Positions 43,660 through 55,166 of a DNA stretch of 64,000 bases are shown piece after piece. Numbering within the stretch: position 1 is the first letter of the stretch; each line of letters begins with the position of its first letter. The stretch comes from Cervus elaphus (lineage: Eukaryota; Chordata; Mammalia; Artiodactyla; Cervidae): the NCBI RefSeq assembly GCF_910594005.1, contig NC_057831.1, positions 40,258,001 through 40,322,000 of the forward strand, in the 5' to 3' direction. The notes beneath the pieces were generated by a model, which was given only the letters and a program-made list of their open reading frames with translations, ran no database searches and was not told where the DNA came from. The position numbers were made by a program, and so were the translations under genes.

Positions 43660-44207
43660 AACTCTGTCTCAAGACTGCTTATTTATTAGACCAAAGATTC
43701 GAGTTTTAAGCCTACCATCCAACTTCAGATTTCAAGTACTTTTCATGATACCATATACTATTCTAGGTATGCAGTTAACTTTGTCAGATATTTTAGTGCA
43801 TATTTATGAAGAGTGAATTCTTTGCCTTATTTTGTAATGTGGTATTTTGTTTTGGACACTAGGTTATAGGTATGAACATTTCACCAAAAATCAGTCAAAA
43901 TGTGAAATGCCCGTCAGTTCATTCAAATTTGAGTAGCAGATGTATCTAGAGCCCTTAAAGGTTATGACTTTTATGGACTGTCTGCATAAAAAGCATCAGG
44001 TTAACTCAAAGCACATGCTGTTTACTATTTTGCCAAACTGTTTTTTGTTTTTTTTTTTAAGGACTTCTCAAGAGACAGAGATGGCAGAGTATGTCACTGC
44101 AAGTTTGTTTAAGGCAGATGCCACAAACGCAGAGGATGAATGAAGAGAAATGAATCTGTAGATAGTTGGATATTTGTAGTGGGGTGTTCTTATACTGTTT
44201 TACTTGA
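43660..44207. other. Unique sequence
   Basis: T-run near 44046-44058. Short frames only. Confidence 0.4.
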
Positions 44208-44430
44208 TTCTCTAAGCCATTGGAGAGCCATTGACGGATTTCAGGCAGTAGCATTTCATGAACAGATTTGTGTTTTAGGGGAAAAAATATTGCTGTTTTA
44301 ATATGTACAGTGGATTTGAGTGAGCATAGGTCTCTGAAGGAAAAGAGTTAAGATGTTGTTGGTGTAATCCAATCAGGAAAATTGAGGTCTTGCAGTAAAG
44401 TCATGACAGTGTTGGCTTTTATTTACTCAT
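44208..44430 (-). mobile_element. L2 LINE fragment
   Basis: Antisense L2 body: TAAGCCATTGGAGAGCCATT, GCAGTAGCATTTCATG, ATTGCTGTTTTAATATG, GTGTAATCCAATCAGG. Confidence 0.6.
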
Positions 44431-44464
44431 TTACACTTTTAATTTTTTTTTTCCCTAATTCACA

Positions 44465-44590
44465 AGGTCTTAAACTTAAATGTGCATCAAATCACCTGTT
44501 AAGATGCAGGTTTTCATACACTAAGTTTAGATGAGACCCAAGGTTCTGCATTTCTTAGAAGCTTCCAGATGGTGTCAGTGCTTCTAGTTC
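44465..44590 (+). mobile_element. MER5-type hAT element
   Basis: GGTCTTAAACTTAAATGTGC, ATCAAATCACCTGTTAAGAT, GTTCTGCATTTCTTAGAAGC, TTCCAGATGGTGTCAGTGCT reproduce the MER5A order, with the central GC-rich part shortened. Confidence 0.7.
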
Positions 44591-44599
44591 ATAGTATTG

Positions 44600-45000
44600 T
44601 GGGTAGCAAGGTTCTAAATGGCATCTGCTGTGCTGGATACTGGAAGGATAAGGTAACGGCACATAGTGCTCAACATGTGGTCCCAGGCGATTGCAATATA
44701 GATGTTCCAGTTCTGTCAGTACGAGACGGTTTGCCTGCCTCTCCGTCTTCAACTCTCTCGATGTTGGTTTTACTTTCTGGCCTCACAGAGCTTCCTCCTG
44801 CAGCTCTGGGAGCTCATCCTCCTTGGTTCATGTTTGGTAGAAATGAATTACTTGCCTGTTTTCCAGCAGTCTCAGTGGGAAGTCCCATGGTGTTGCCCTG
44901 GCTCCACTTAAGCCATACATCTGCTTCTGAACTCATCAGTGAGGCAGGAGGATTCTGATGTTCCAATTAGCATGGCTGGAGTTTGTCCATTCCTGAAATC
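44600..45000 (+). mobile_element. Unassigned ancient mammalian repeat
   Basis: GGCCTCACAGAGCTTCCTCC, CCAGCAGTCTCAGTGGGAAG, TCCCATGGTGTTGCCCTGG resemble a widespread old mammalian repeat whose name I cannot give. The 129-codon frame at 44569-44958 falls inside it. Confidence 0.3.
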
Positions 45001-45086
45001 AATAGTAGAGTCAATTCCATGTGAAGTGCTTGGACTGATAATGGGAAAAGTGTGTCATTCCCAAGGAAAGATCAGGATATGTAAGT

Positions 45087-45277
45087 GAAGTGAAAGTCGC
45101 TCAGTTGTGTCCCCATGGACTGTACCTGCCAGGCTCCTCTCTCCGTGGAATTCTCCAGGCCAGAATACTGGGGTGGGTAGCCGTTCCCTTCTCCAGGGGA
45201 TCTTCCCAATCCAGAAATCGAACAGTGTCTCCTACATTGCAGGCAGATTCCTTACCAGCTGAGCAACCAGGGAAACT
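45087..45277 (-). mobile_element. Bov-tA SINE (GGCTACC type)
   Basis: Tail GAAGTGAAAGTCGCTCAGTT, an internal 13-base deletion (CCGACTCTTTGCA lost after GTGTC), and head end GCAACCAGGGAAACT. The last bases of the head are altered. Confidence 0.92.
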
Positions 45278-45542
45278 GAAAAGGTAGTTAGATTTCTCCT
45301 GTATTTGGTGAGTGAATGTCTACCAGAGGTTTCCAAATGTTCTTAATTTCTTAGGAATTTATTCCTGGAGCTCGAGTTCAAAAGAAATACCTAACAGTTC
45401 ATTTATTTGGTAGTTAGATCCTAATAACTTAATAAAGATTTATGTTCTAACAACTTACTAGAGTTTTGTTAATTAAGTAGTTAAGTCTAAACAACTTAAT
45501 AAGATTTGTGTCCTAACCATTAAGTAGCTGTTTGATAAAATA
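45278..45542. other. Unique sequence with repeated TAACAACTTA-like phrases
   Basis: Three related short phrases (CCTAATAACTTAATAAAGAT, TCTAACAACTTACTAGAG, CTAAACAACTTAATAAGAT) lie at 45420, 45448 and 45488, spaced about 30-40 bases. This suggests a degenerate minisatellite. Confidence 0.4.
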
Positions 45543-45592
45543 GTATATATGTGTGTGTATATATATATATATATTTTCTTTTTTTTTTTTCA
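45543..45592. repeat. (TG)n(TA)n microsatellite and T-run
   Basis: TATATATGTGTGTGTATATA continuing as TATATATATATATT, then TTTCTTTTTTTTTTT. Confidence 0.9.
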
Positions 45593-45764
45593 AATGACAG
45601 TTTGTTCCATTCTTAACTAACCACAGTACCTTTCTAAGGGGACATGTGTACCTGTTGGGTTCCATACAGTTTCTTGACCTCAGATTCAGATTGGCTACTG
45701 CCACCCTCACTTTCTATTCTACATTGATTTTTGTGCAATAATTGCTTTTTTTCTAAAAAAAAAA

Positions 45765-45953
45765 AGTGAAAGTGTTAGTTGCTCAATCATGTCGGTCTTT
45801 TTGCGACCCCATGGACTGTAGCCCGCTAGGCTCCTCTGTACATGGAATTCTCCAGGCAGCGGGTGGAGTGGGTTGCCATCTCATTCCCCAGGGGATCTTC
45901 CTGACCCAAGGATTGAACCCTGGTCTTCTGCACTGCAGGCAGATTCTTTACCA
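45765..45953 (-). mobile_element. Bov-tA SINE, head truncated
   Basis: Tail AGTGAAAGTGTTAGTTGCTC to CAGGCAGATTCTTTACC. The first about 20 bases of the head are missing and the next bases (AAAATAGC) are host sequence. Confidence 0.92.
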
Positions 45954-46914
45954 AAATAGCAACTTCTAAATCCCAGCTTTATAAAAATATGATGTCATCA
46001 AAAGGAATGTATCAAGAGTATGAACACATACTTCTTGAACTGTGAACTACTATAAGCTAATTCTTGATGTAATCTCCAGATAAGTATCACAGTGTTGCTC
46101 TAGAAATAAAATATGACAGGGGCCACAAATTCTCTTAGTTGCTTTGGTGCACAGTTTGGGAACCATGACCTTAGAAATTTCACCTTTGAAAGGAAATTAG
46201 ACATCTTTGAAAGGAGATTAGACATCTGTGTAGAAATGTTGACGGTTTGGACTGAGTTTAGATAAAAGTTCTGGACTGGTGGACAGTCTCAGCATAGAGA
46301 TCCAGTTCCTTCTGCATTTTCAACTGAGTAGCTCCAAAATGGTGGGACACACCTCTCCCGTCTCTTTAAGAGTAAAATAACATATGCCTCCTCAGCTACC
46401 ACACAGCTTCACCCTAAACTGTATTATTTTTGATCTTATGAGAGTCCTGAATCTAACTGATGTCCTCCACAGAGTAGATCATCGCAGTATTTGCATTTTA
46501 TCTTGCACTCGTATTTAAACTGTGCCAATAGTGATGCTTTTGTTTTCTAAGTTTGGAATTATTTAGATATGGCTTAAATGACTGGGAGGTGTGCATCATG
46601 TATTTTTCATTCAGATTGCGAACCTTCTGAAGTTTTAGACTTTATTCCTTTCAGCTTAACCATGTCTGTAACATGGCTTAATTAATAAGGAATGAGTAGG
46701 ACTGCTTCTGATCTTGATTATTTTTCTTAGAGTAGTTGATAGAGTATTTTCTCATTGATTATGCTTTTCTCCTAGATTGTTGTTCTCCTAGATTGTTTGT
46801 TGTTTTAACAGGGTAGGTCAGTATCTTCTAAACCGATTTTTTAAATAAAATATAATCTGGAATCAGTAGATTTCACAAAGCATGTGCAAGTTTCATTTTG
46901 CTGGAATTGGTAAC
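45954..46914. other. Unique sequence with a 21-bp tandem duplication
   Basis: CTTTGAAAGGAAATTAGACA(T) at 46184-46204 is repeated at 46205-46225 with one change. Otherwise unassigned. A hAT-like end (CACAGTTTGGGAACCATGAC) lies at about 46150. Confidence 0.4.
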
Positions 46915-47000
46915 CTTTATTTATTTTTTTAATTTTGTGTTTTATATTGGAGTATAACTGGTTAACAGTGTTGTAATAGTTTCAAGTGGACAGCAAAGGG
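46915..47000 (-). mobile_element. Cetartiodactyl L1 3'-end fragment
   Basis: T-rich start, then TTATATTGGAGTATAACTGG, TTAACAGTGTTGTAATAGTT, TCAAGTGGACAGCAAAGG: same L1 3' end as at 14778, truncated after about 85 bases. Confidence 0.7.
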
Positions 47001-47575
47001 CTAGAGTCAGTAATCTTTATATGTCCCTAGTTTGTGTATGAGATACAATGGTTCATCCTTCTATCATCATTACATCACTGGAGCTCATCTTATAATGTTG
47101 CTCCTCATCTCATGAAACTGTCACTTCTACTGATTGTGCAGAATACTGTTTCAATTTCTCCCCATAGTCCAGAAAGTAAAATATATGGAAAACATTAGAT
47201 ACATCACTGTTATGTGAATATTTGATTTTTTAATTAAAAAGCAAATGCTACTAATAGATATTGTTTCTACGGAAACACTGCATTTTCTCTTTGAATATGC
47301 AAATAACTTCAGCTTTTATTTGTAAAAACAGCATAATGTTAAACTGCTTATTTTTTCTTTCCTTTTACATTTTGAAGTATAGTTTAGTATTTTGTATAGG
47401 TTCTACTTTTAATATCTTTTAATAATGCAAATGAAATATTTGAATAGTAGCCCAACATTGTTACTGTTTATAGCAATAGACTTTGAAACTCAACATTCTT
47501 GTACATGTTTATGTTTTGAGGTTTGAGGTTTGTTGTAGTTTGTTTCTCAAATGGCATAAACGTGGCTTTGCTATG
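47001..47575. other. Unique AT-rich sequence
   Basis: Nothing recognised. Confidence 0.4.
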
Positions 47576-47788
47576 ATTCCCCAATGGCTCAGCCAGGTAA
47601 AGAACCCACCTGCAGTGCAGGAGACATGGGAGACTCAGGTTTGATCCCTGGGCTGGGAAGATCCCTTGGAGGAGGACATGGCAACCCATTCCAGTATTCT
47701 TGCTTGGGAAATCCCATGGAAGGAGGATCCTGGTGGGCTACAGTCCAAAGAACTACAGAGTCGGACACGACTAAGTGACTAAGCAGAC
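47576..47788 (+). mobile_element. Bov-tA SINE
   Basis: ATTCCCCAATGGCTCAGCCA (altered head) to GTCGGACACGACTAAGTGAC. An extra GAGACATG duplication lies before GAGACTCAGG. The tail keeps CACGAC. Confidence 0.93.
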
Positions 47789-49207
47789 ACACATGACATG
47801 ATTTTTTTTACTCTACGATATTTTAGAAAATATGTTAGTAATGAGCGTCTGCGTGTCCTTATCACATCATATAAACAGTCATGCTTGAATGAGGTGTTGA
47901 ACAATACTTTTTCCCAGGCAGTGGAGTTTGTTTGTGAGCCCAAGTATCAACAGAGTTCCCTAAATTATAATACAGTTTTGTGCTGTGATGATTTCTTCCC
48001 AATAGGGACCTTTAATAGCTCCTCTTAGCTCTTGTCTCAGCATTTATTTAATTCATGATTGGCATGTTGACAGTTACATTCTTGGGTTTCATTTGTGTTT
48101 TTTTTATCATGCAGATATCGAATGTCTTTTATAGATCAAGAATGACAGTGCATCTGTTGCTTGTTGAATAGACTCTTGCTCTAGCCTGCAAAATGTCATT
48201 GCTGTATGCCTCTGTGTATGTGATTTTTCTTTTGTACAGTCATTTTTCTCTTAGCATTCCAATGATTGAGTGAACGACTGTGTGATAGCAATACTTAACA
48301 TGTCACTTACTGAACTTCAAATCATCACCATAGCTCAGTGCAAACTCTACTCATGGTTGGCTGATCCCGTCAGTCTTGCTGCTTGTGTGGAATAGAAGCT
48401 ATTTCTCACCTCTTATTCCTTCTTATATTTTATGCCCATGTTTTAACTGACATTTTGTATATGTCTGGTGTTTATTATTAGGAGTTAAAGGTTTTTTTTT
48501 CATCCAGATTAATACAAGCTAAAAAATAGAACACTTTGTTAATGCATAGTAAATATTAATCACCAAGGCTAGAGATTTTGGACTTATAAGTATATCAGAT
48601 TGTGTAAACACTACTCTCTTGACTGCTGGAAAGGAAAAGTTAATTTGGATCTTCAAATTTACTAATTCTCAAAGCATATTAATTTCATAGTAGACTGTCA
48701 GCCTTTCAAGAAATATTTGATTCCATAGATAAATTTACAGTAATATAAAAAAGTATGTTGTAAATACTTTTGTGAAAACTGATGTTGTATAATTAGGAGA
48801 TATCTTTTGAATGTAGAAGTGGACCAGGGAGACGCATCAGATAAGTTCTCAGAGTATATCTCATCTTGCCTTTGTTCTAAATTAGAGCCTATTTTTAACT
48901 AGAGGTGTTGTAGTAGGAAAAATAGACTTCTCTTGGCACAGATTTGAGGTGCGTTTGTAGCAGGTGTAAAATTATATGCCTTCTGACAGAGAATTAACAC
49001 CTGGCAAAGGTAAAACTTTAGGCTTTTGTGAAAATTAAAGTTTTAACTTTATAGGAAAAAAACAAACCTTTATTTTAAAGCATTATGAAATTGTAGAATT
49101 AATGTGTAACTTGAGTATTTTATTTTGAACTTAAGGATGATACTTTCAATAGACATTAAAAAAATAAAAACAAGTATAATGATGATAAAATTAAGCATGT
49201 GATAATT
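47789..49207. other. Unique AT-rich region
   Basis: 1.4 kb without recognised repeats. A 76-codon frame (47798-48028) lacks a motif. T-run at 48099. Confidence 0.4.
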
Positions 49208-49402
49208 GTTAGTCGCTCAGTCATGTCAGACTCTTTGGGACCATATGGAATATAGCCCACCAGGGTCCTCTATCCAAGGAATTCTCCAGGCAAAAATACT
49301 GGAGTGTGTTGCTGTTGCCTTTTCCAGGGGATCTTCCCAACCCAGGGATTGAACCTGTGTCTCCCGCATTGCAGGCAGATTCTTTACCGGCTGAGCCACC
49401 AA
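49208..49402 (-). mobile_element. Bov-tA SINE, head slightly truncated
   Basis: GTTAGTCGCTCAGTCATGTC to ACCGGCTGAGCCACCAAATG. The terminal GGGAAGCCC of the head is missing. Confidence 0.94.
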
Positions 49403-50848
49403 ATGAGGGTTCTCTAAGCTTAATAAGACTTTCAACTCTATCCAGGTATACTGTAATTTTTTTTTTTTTTTTACAGATTGCATAACTACAAAGGCAAGAC
49501 CCCATGCAAATAATGCACAACATTTAATAATAACAAAAAGCATTTTACTGAGAGTAGGCACTTGGATCATTTACTACACTGTATACAAAGTATCTCACAA
49601 ATCTTTATTATTGACTTTTTTCCCTTGCATTGGGAGAGCAGCTCAGGTAAGCCCATCAGAACCTTATGGCCTGAATGCAGCTGCAAATAGTGTCCCTTAC
49701 AAGAGAGTGCAGCTGGTTTCCCAGTCATTCTTGTGCCAGACAAGGAAGTAACTTTCCTTAGAGAAGAGGATTACAGTCATATCCTCCAATGAGGAAACTA
49801 AAACCAGATTTCTTTTTAGAGTTTGCAGTGGGGATTCTGAAGGAACACTGCACTGAACTTTAGTTTATTCTAAACTCAAGTTACTAAAATTTTGGTAACT
49901 CTACACATTCAACTTCGGAAGTGGATGGGACCACAGAATAATGTGTACTTTGGGTAACTTAACAGTGATCCTGTTCCTTGCATGGGATAAAATGGTTAGT
50001 TCTTCTAAAACTAGCAGAAACTGCAAAGAAAAGTGAGCACTACATTAGCAGCTACTCAAATATCCTCTCAAATGTTTCTTTAATTTTGTAATGAACTTTT
50101 GCATTTGTCTTCAAATGAAATACCAGGCAAGCATTGTTTTCTCATTTTTGTATATTGTGTAAAAGCATTTAATGCTAAATTAAGATGAAAAGGTAGTGTT
50201 TTACCTTCCCTTTCTGGAAAAAAAAATCAAATATTTATTAACTGCTTTCTATTGTTGTCTTTCTCTTTAGAAAGTAATTTGTGGGTCAGTGGAGCCCAGT
50301 GGGGAAGCTCCTTTTCCTCCAGATGGCTGTGACATTTGAGAAAACCTTGGAGGATTAAAGGCACTCCAGTGAGTGCTCAAAGTCCTGACACAACTTGACA
50401 ATCCTAATGTGGGTCCTGAACTGATTGGATGACCAAGGGCACCAAATTCTCATCCAACTATGCAATCACCATGCACACATTTAAGGGCGTGAAACTTATC
50501 CCGAAGTTTTGGTATGGTGGCTGTTTTAAACAAAAGCACATAAACCTTTTCTTTCTGGCATGTACTTGGAAGGGCTCATGGAGGTACCTTGAATGGCTTT
50601 AAAAAAATGGGGATACTTTTGCATGAATGAGCACAGCATGCTATAAATGTCTTTACTCTTTATTAAGTAGGGTTTGCAAACAATCTAAATGGTTAAATGG
50701 TAGAGGAAACTATAGAAATTGATCTTGGTGAGCAAAGCCTACCAAATCTAATTATATATTGTCACCATCTGCTGAAATATGATAATAGACTTAAGACAAT
50801 TGCTGTCAGGACTTCAAAAGAAAAAACTTTGAAAAAAATTGCACGTGT
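49403..50848. other. Unique sequence with T-run
   Basis: T-run at 49458-49472. A candidate acceptor-like TTTCTCTTTAG lies at 50263-50272, followed by GC-richer sequence to about 50480, but I find no open frame or donor that makes an exon. Otherwise unassigned. Confidence 0.35.
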
Positions 50849-50878
50849 AGTGTGTTTGTGTGTGTGTGTGTGTGTGAA
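50849..50878. repeat. (TG)n microsatellite
   Basis: GTGTGTTTGTGTGTGTGTGT and on, about 14 TG units with one interruption. Confidence 0.95.
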
Positions 50879-50978
50879 AGCGGAGAGAATCACAAGAGCA
50901 AGAAAGAATAGCATCTTATGTGTCCTTTCTTTTCTCATTTGTCAGTTATTGTTTAAAATGATAGGAAGGACATTTTCC

Positions 50979-51066
50979 TAATTTTTGAGTTGATTAAAGT
51001 TATCAAATTTTGGTAAGGTGATTTTATTGGTTTGGAATTTTAATTATATCCGCGGAAGCTTCCAAA
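50979..51066. other. Unique sequence upstream of X-box
   Basis: AT-rich, with CCGCGGAAGCTTCCAAAA at 51050 (a GGAAGCTTCC palindrome). Confidence 0.35.
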
Positions 51067-51080
51067 ATTGCCATGGCAAC
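51067..51080. promoter_or_regulatory. RFX-type X-box palindrome
   Basis: ATTGCCATGGCAAC is a 14-base inverted repeat with a single mismatch at its ends, close to the palindromic RFX consensus GTTNCCATGGNAAC. It is followed at once by CAGGTG (E-box) and TAATTA. It lies in repeat-free DNA, which suggests an enhancer; no promoter or transcript evidence. Confidence 0.4.
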
Positions 51081-52560
51081 AGGTGTGTAATTATCAGCAT
51101 TGCACATAGCTTCAATGTGTAACGCATTCTTCCGTCTGAATGAATATTAAATCATACTGGCTAACACCTCTGCTAGTAAACAGATAAAGCTTTGGCCATG
51201 GCCTGTAAATTGATCCTGCTTCTATAGATTTCTTTTACTATGAAGCTATTGAATGGGGTAATTTGTGCCTTTGAGGGTTTTCTGAATTTGTTAGATCTTG
51301 ACAGAAGGCTAGTTTTATTTCATTTAAGTGACGTGTTTAATTACTACTCACATTTCCTTTTGTAGAAATCTCTCCAAAAATTGCTGCTGTTGTTTTTGGC
51401 TGCATGATGTGTGTTCATGACAGATGACATTTTTTTAAAAGGCATTTTCTTAAGATACCGTGTGTTCTAATTGCTGCTGTGTCTAACAAATTCAGGTGGT
51501 CTTTGTATGAAGCACATTTGGAGTGAAATCTTTGAATTAAAACATAAATACAGTCTTCTAATACACATCAGCTCTAAGAAGATAGTATGTTCCATGATAC
51601 TTAGTGAAGCCTAAACTTCAGATTGTTTCTATTATCCCAGGTGATCCTTTCAGACTCACTGCCACCTGTAAATATGCAAAGAAGTGAATGATCTGATGTT
51701 ATCTTTTATATATCTCTGATTGTTTTAAAACTCAGAATCTCCCTTAAATATCTACTGAAAGAGGTAACAGTTTACTTTTATTAGGACAATTATTGTGACT
51801 TTCCATTATTAATTAAGATATAAATGCAGTGTACATATTTGACTGATAGGAGTGAGGCTTTTTAGGAACTAGCATTATGAGAAGGCTACGTATGTTTAAA
51901 ATACACAGATTAGGTCATGCTGTAAATGATACTGTTAAATAGGAATCCAGCTAAATGATTACAAAATTTTATGAATCTTCACTGTTCATTCTTTGTGTTA
52001 ATGGACACTTTATTCTGGAATGGCATTCAGCAACTTGAGATCATTGAATGAAATAGACATGAGTTAATCTGTGTTAAAACAGAAGCTAGCATAAGAAGAT
52101 ATATTCAAAACTTCTAGACGGTTGGATTTCTGAGATAGGTGATTCTCCTAAAGATTAGAGAAAGGCTCTATATGTCTCCTCTACCACGCCCTCTCCATCC
52201 CAGCCAAATATCCTATGATATGATAACCTTTTTAATTTGTGTGTTTCCATTTCACGCTAAAGTTGGTACCACTGGTACCAGATTGGATCGCCTACTTAGA
52301 TATTGGTCCATCATAAAACATAGTATAACAGGTTGTATTCACAGTATGAATGGACAGCTAAGAAAGAGGTGAATCCTTCACGCATGCAGATAGGTCAACA
52401 TTCCTGAAGTAGTGTCCAAGGCACTGAAAACCAAAGAACATGGAGCGTATACTGGTTTTTCCTAGATTGGTTTCTCCAATATTTCTGTCTTTATTATTTA
52501 CTCTAGCTCATATTTAAGCTGTATGATTTCTTTAAAGAAAGGGTAACCCCCCCACACACA
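51081..52560. other. Repeat-free stretch, candidate conserved non-coding DNA
   Basis: About 1.5 kb with no interspersed repeats, many T/A-rich homeodomain-like cores, GGCCATGGCC (51194), TGACGTG (51330) and a TGGTACCACTGGTACCA double palindrome at 52264-52280. A 77-codon frame at 52139-52372 has no motif. Confidence 0.25.
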
Positions 52561-53409
52561 CACTCAGTGTATTTCTGTGGACTCCCCTTTAATGGAGCCC
52601 TGCCAGCGTTAGCCATTGTTTCAGGTGTCCGTGGCTGTTCAACTGTGCAGGGTTGCCTGGAAACGCTCCTTCTTCAGTGCAGAGCTCTCCAGCCACTTTC
52701 CATACCTCCCAGTCCAGGGCTTAAAGACTCAGGAAATGCAGCCACTAGTGTTTCTCTTTGAAATCTCCTTAGTAAAATAATCATCTCATAAATGTAGAAA
52801 ATAGGAAAACAGCTTCACAGTCTATGGGGCATGCATGTTTAAAACAAAGCAAAAAACTTTCAGAAAATTTTAAAAGTGTTACAAGTTAAACTGAAAATTT
52901 TATTCTAAGTGAACTTGATATAGAATTTTATTAAACCAGTATTTTGCAATGCATAATGTTATTTGGAAATATTTAAAATTAGCATCTACCTCAGTCTCTC
53001 AGTCTGGAAATTTGGTTCTTCTTCCATCATGGTTACATTGTTTTCCCATGGCCCCTTTAAAATGGAAAAGTTTGAAAGTCAGATACCTTGATTTTGAACT
53101 TTATGCTCTTATTGCATTTTATTTTTTTCTTATTGCATTTTAAAATAAGTAACATTATTAGATAATAAGTTGTGATCATTATTTGCTTTCTTCCTTGATT
53201 TGAGTTAACTTTGACTTAGAAATCTGCAATGACTTAGAAATCTGGTATTCTCGTTGTCATCAGGGTGGGAGTCTGATTTTCATGTGAATTTGAATTGGTA
53301 AGGCAAGTGGAATATCAAAATAAGCTTATCATGGTGATTTTGAAATAATTATCAAGGCAAAGATGAGAGAAAGAATTCAAGTATTTGCTCTGAATGAGAC
53401 AATCTGTCT
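52561..53409. other. Unique sequence
   Basis: 52565-52760 is GC-richer than its flanks (AACTGTGCAGGGTTGCCTGG) and has a short frame without motif. 52549-52563 is a C/A run (CCCCCCACACACACAC). Confidence 0.35.
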
Positions 53410-53525
53410 CCAAAGTGCTTTACATATTTTACCTCCCCCTAGTCCTAGGAAAGGCCCTGTGATGTGGGTGGGTAGTTTTGTCCCTGAGAAACTCAAGCTT
53501 TTGGAGGTTAATTAAAATCAGATTT
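53410..53525 (-). mobile_element. MIR SINE fragment
   Basis: Antisense MIR: AAAGTGCTTTACATATTTTA, CCCTGTGATGTGGGTGGGTA, TCCCTGAGAAACTCAAGC. Confidence 0.6.
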
Positions 53526-53640
53526 CTCCCAGTCATTTTTAATTCCAGAGGATATACTTTCCTACTACACCTCTAACTTCCTCACTAATATGGCAAGAGA
53601 TGATATCTCTGATGGCATATAAAGTAATCACCTTGAGGGT

Positions 53641-53957
53641 CAGTCAGTTCAGTTCAGTCACTCAGTCATGTCTGACTCTTTGTAACCCCATGGACTGAAG
53701 CATGCCAGGCTTCCCTATCCATCATGAACTCCCAGAACTTACTCAAACTCATGTCCATCGAGTCAGTGATGCCATCCATCCAACCATCTCATCTTCTGTC
53801 GTCCCCTTCTCCTCCCACCCTCAGTCTTTACCAGCATTTTCCAGTGAGTCAGTTCTTCACATCAGGTGGCCAAAGTACTGGAGCTTCAACTTCAGCATCA
53901 GTCCCTCCAATGAATATTCAGGACTGATTTCCTTTAGGATGGGCTGGTTGGATCTCC
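53641..53957 (-). mobile_element. BovB LINE 3' portion
   Basis: CAGTCAGTTCAGTTCAGTCA to GGTTGGATCTCC with a small ATCC duplication (CATCCATCCAACC) and an 8-10-base loss in CAGCAT(CAGGGTCTT)TTCCAG. The 104- and 67-codon frames over it are antisense shadows. Confidence 0.94.
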
Positions 53958-54179
53958 ATAAGCGTAACTGCCAGGGATTTGGGTTGTTCACATCAATAAT
54001 GTACCACAAAGAATAATATATTCACAGTGTGATAAGCCACCACCAACATAATTAGAGTACCGTTAAAGTTTCTGCAAAATTGGGTCCTGCCTTTTGAGCT
54101 CTTAACAGAAATAGATAAGGATTAATAGGTATTCTGATATTTCCGTAGAAACCAGGAAAAGTACTCTGGACCTTTGAGG
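53958..54179. other. Unique sequence
   Basis: Nothing recognised. Confidence 0.4.
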
Positions 54180-54450
54180 ACCATTATGTGCCAAGGCCCT
54201 AGTAAGAGATGTGAAAATAAGTTAAAATGTTGACTCTGCCCCCATGGAACTCCTACTTGTGAAAATCACAACCATACAAAGTCATTATAGTCACTGTGGT
54301 GATTGTGAAGCAGAGTGGAAGGTGCTATGGGTACATGGCATTACTGAGGAGTACTTTTAGGGTCTGGAAGGATGTGTTCACCCAGGAGGGAAGAAGGAAG
54401 GGAGTTCCAGGCTGGTGCAGGAGGTGAAGGTGGGTTGGTGAGCAGCTCCA
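54180..54450 (-). mobile_element. L2 LINE fragment
   Basis: Antisense L2 tail and body: ACCATTATGTGCCAAGGCCC, CTCTGCCCCCATGGAACTCC, GAAGGTGCTATGGGTACATG, GGAGTTCCAGGCTGGTGCAG. Confidence 0.65.
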
Positions 54451-54809
54451 TGTGGCCCACAAAGAATGTGTTTTGGTGAGTCAGGAGAGGGTTCTAGTTA
54501 AGTCCATGGAGTCAATATCACAAAGTCCCTTACATGACATCCTTAGAAATTCATATGCCACCTTACTGGGTAAAGAGGGTATCTATAGATTATTTATCAA
54601 TTATTGGCAAAACATGCAGATTCACACTTTGGGAGGATTGTTATTTGTGACGATAACATTGGTAAGGATATTGCTTTCATCTAAAGACCGTAAGCTCTAG
54701 GCAACCAGTGCTCAGGGCTTGAACCAAGCATGTGAATAAGACTGAAGAAGAGACTCAGAAACCTTGAATCAGCGTCATTCGTGTATGTTTTTTTCTTTTT
54801 TTTAAATCT
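54451..54809. other. Unique sequence
   Basis: A 82-codon frame (54452-54700) begins in the L2 relic. No motif. Confidence 0.4.
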
Positions 54810-54920
54810 TCACATCTTACTTTTAACTCTTTTGGATATATACTCAGGAATGGAATTTCTGGGTCATACTGGCGTTTCTATGTTTAACATTTTGACAAAA
54901 TTCCAAACTCATTGGCTTTT
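54810..54920 (-). mobile_element. Old L1 3'-UTR scrap
   Basis: TTTTGGATATATACTCAGGA, ATGGAATTTCTGGGTCATAC, TATGTTTAACATTTTGACAA: antisense L1 3' UTR, same type as in the 25-27 kb element. Confidence 0.65.
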
Positions 54921-54977
54921 GTAATAAGGAAATGAGAGAGGACTTTCTAGCGCTAATAAAATATACAGATTTTTCTC

Positions 54978-55166
54978 ATGCATCCAACCTGGGCTGATGA
55001 TCTGTTTCACCCTAGATAATATACATGTTTCAATGCTGTTCTCTCGAAACATCCTACCCTCGCCTTTCCCCACATAGTCCAAAAGTCTGTATGACAAAAA
55101 CCACTACAGTATTGTAAAGTAATTAGCCTCCAACTAATAAAAATAAATGGAAAAAAAAATAAGAAA
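54978..55166 (+). mobile_element. Ruminant L1 insertion with 5' inversion (twin priming)
   Basis: The right half (about 55090-55166) is the sense ruminant L1 3' end: ATGACAAAAACCACTACAGT, AAGTAATTAGCCTCCAACTA and a poly(A). The left half (54978-55089) is an upstream segment of the same 3' UTR in reverse: CATCCAACCTGGGCTGATGA, CTGTTTCACCCTAGATAATA, TTCTCTCGAAACATCC. The insert is bracketed by a 23-bp duplication with one mismatch (54955-54977 and 55167-55189), so both halves arrived together. Confidence 0.92.

Noticed and set aside
50263..50480. Possible exon after an acceptor-like TTTCTCTTTAG
   Set aside because: No open frame of useful length and no donor site in consistent phase.
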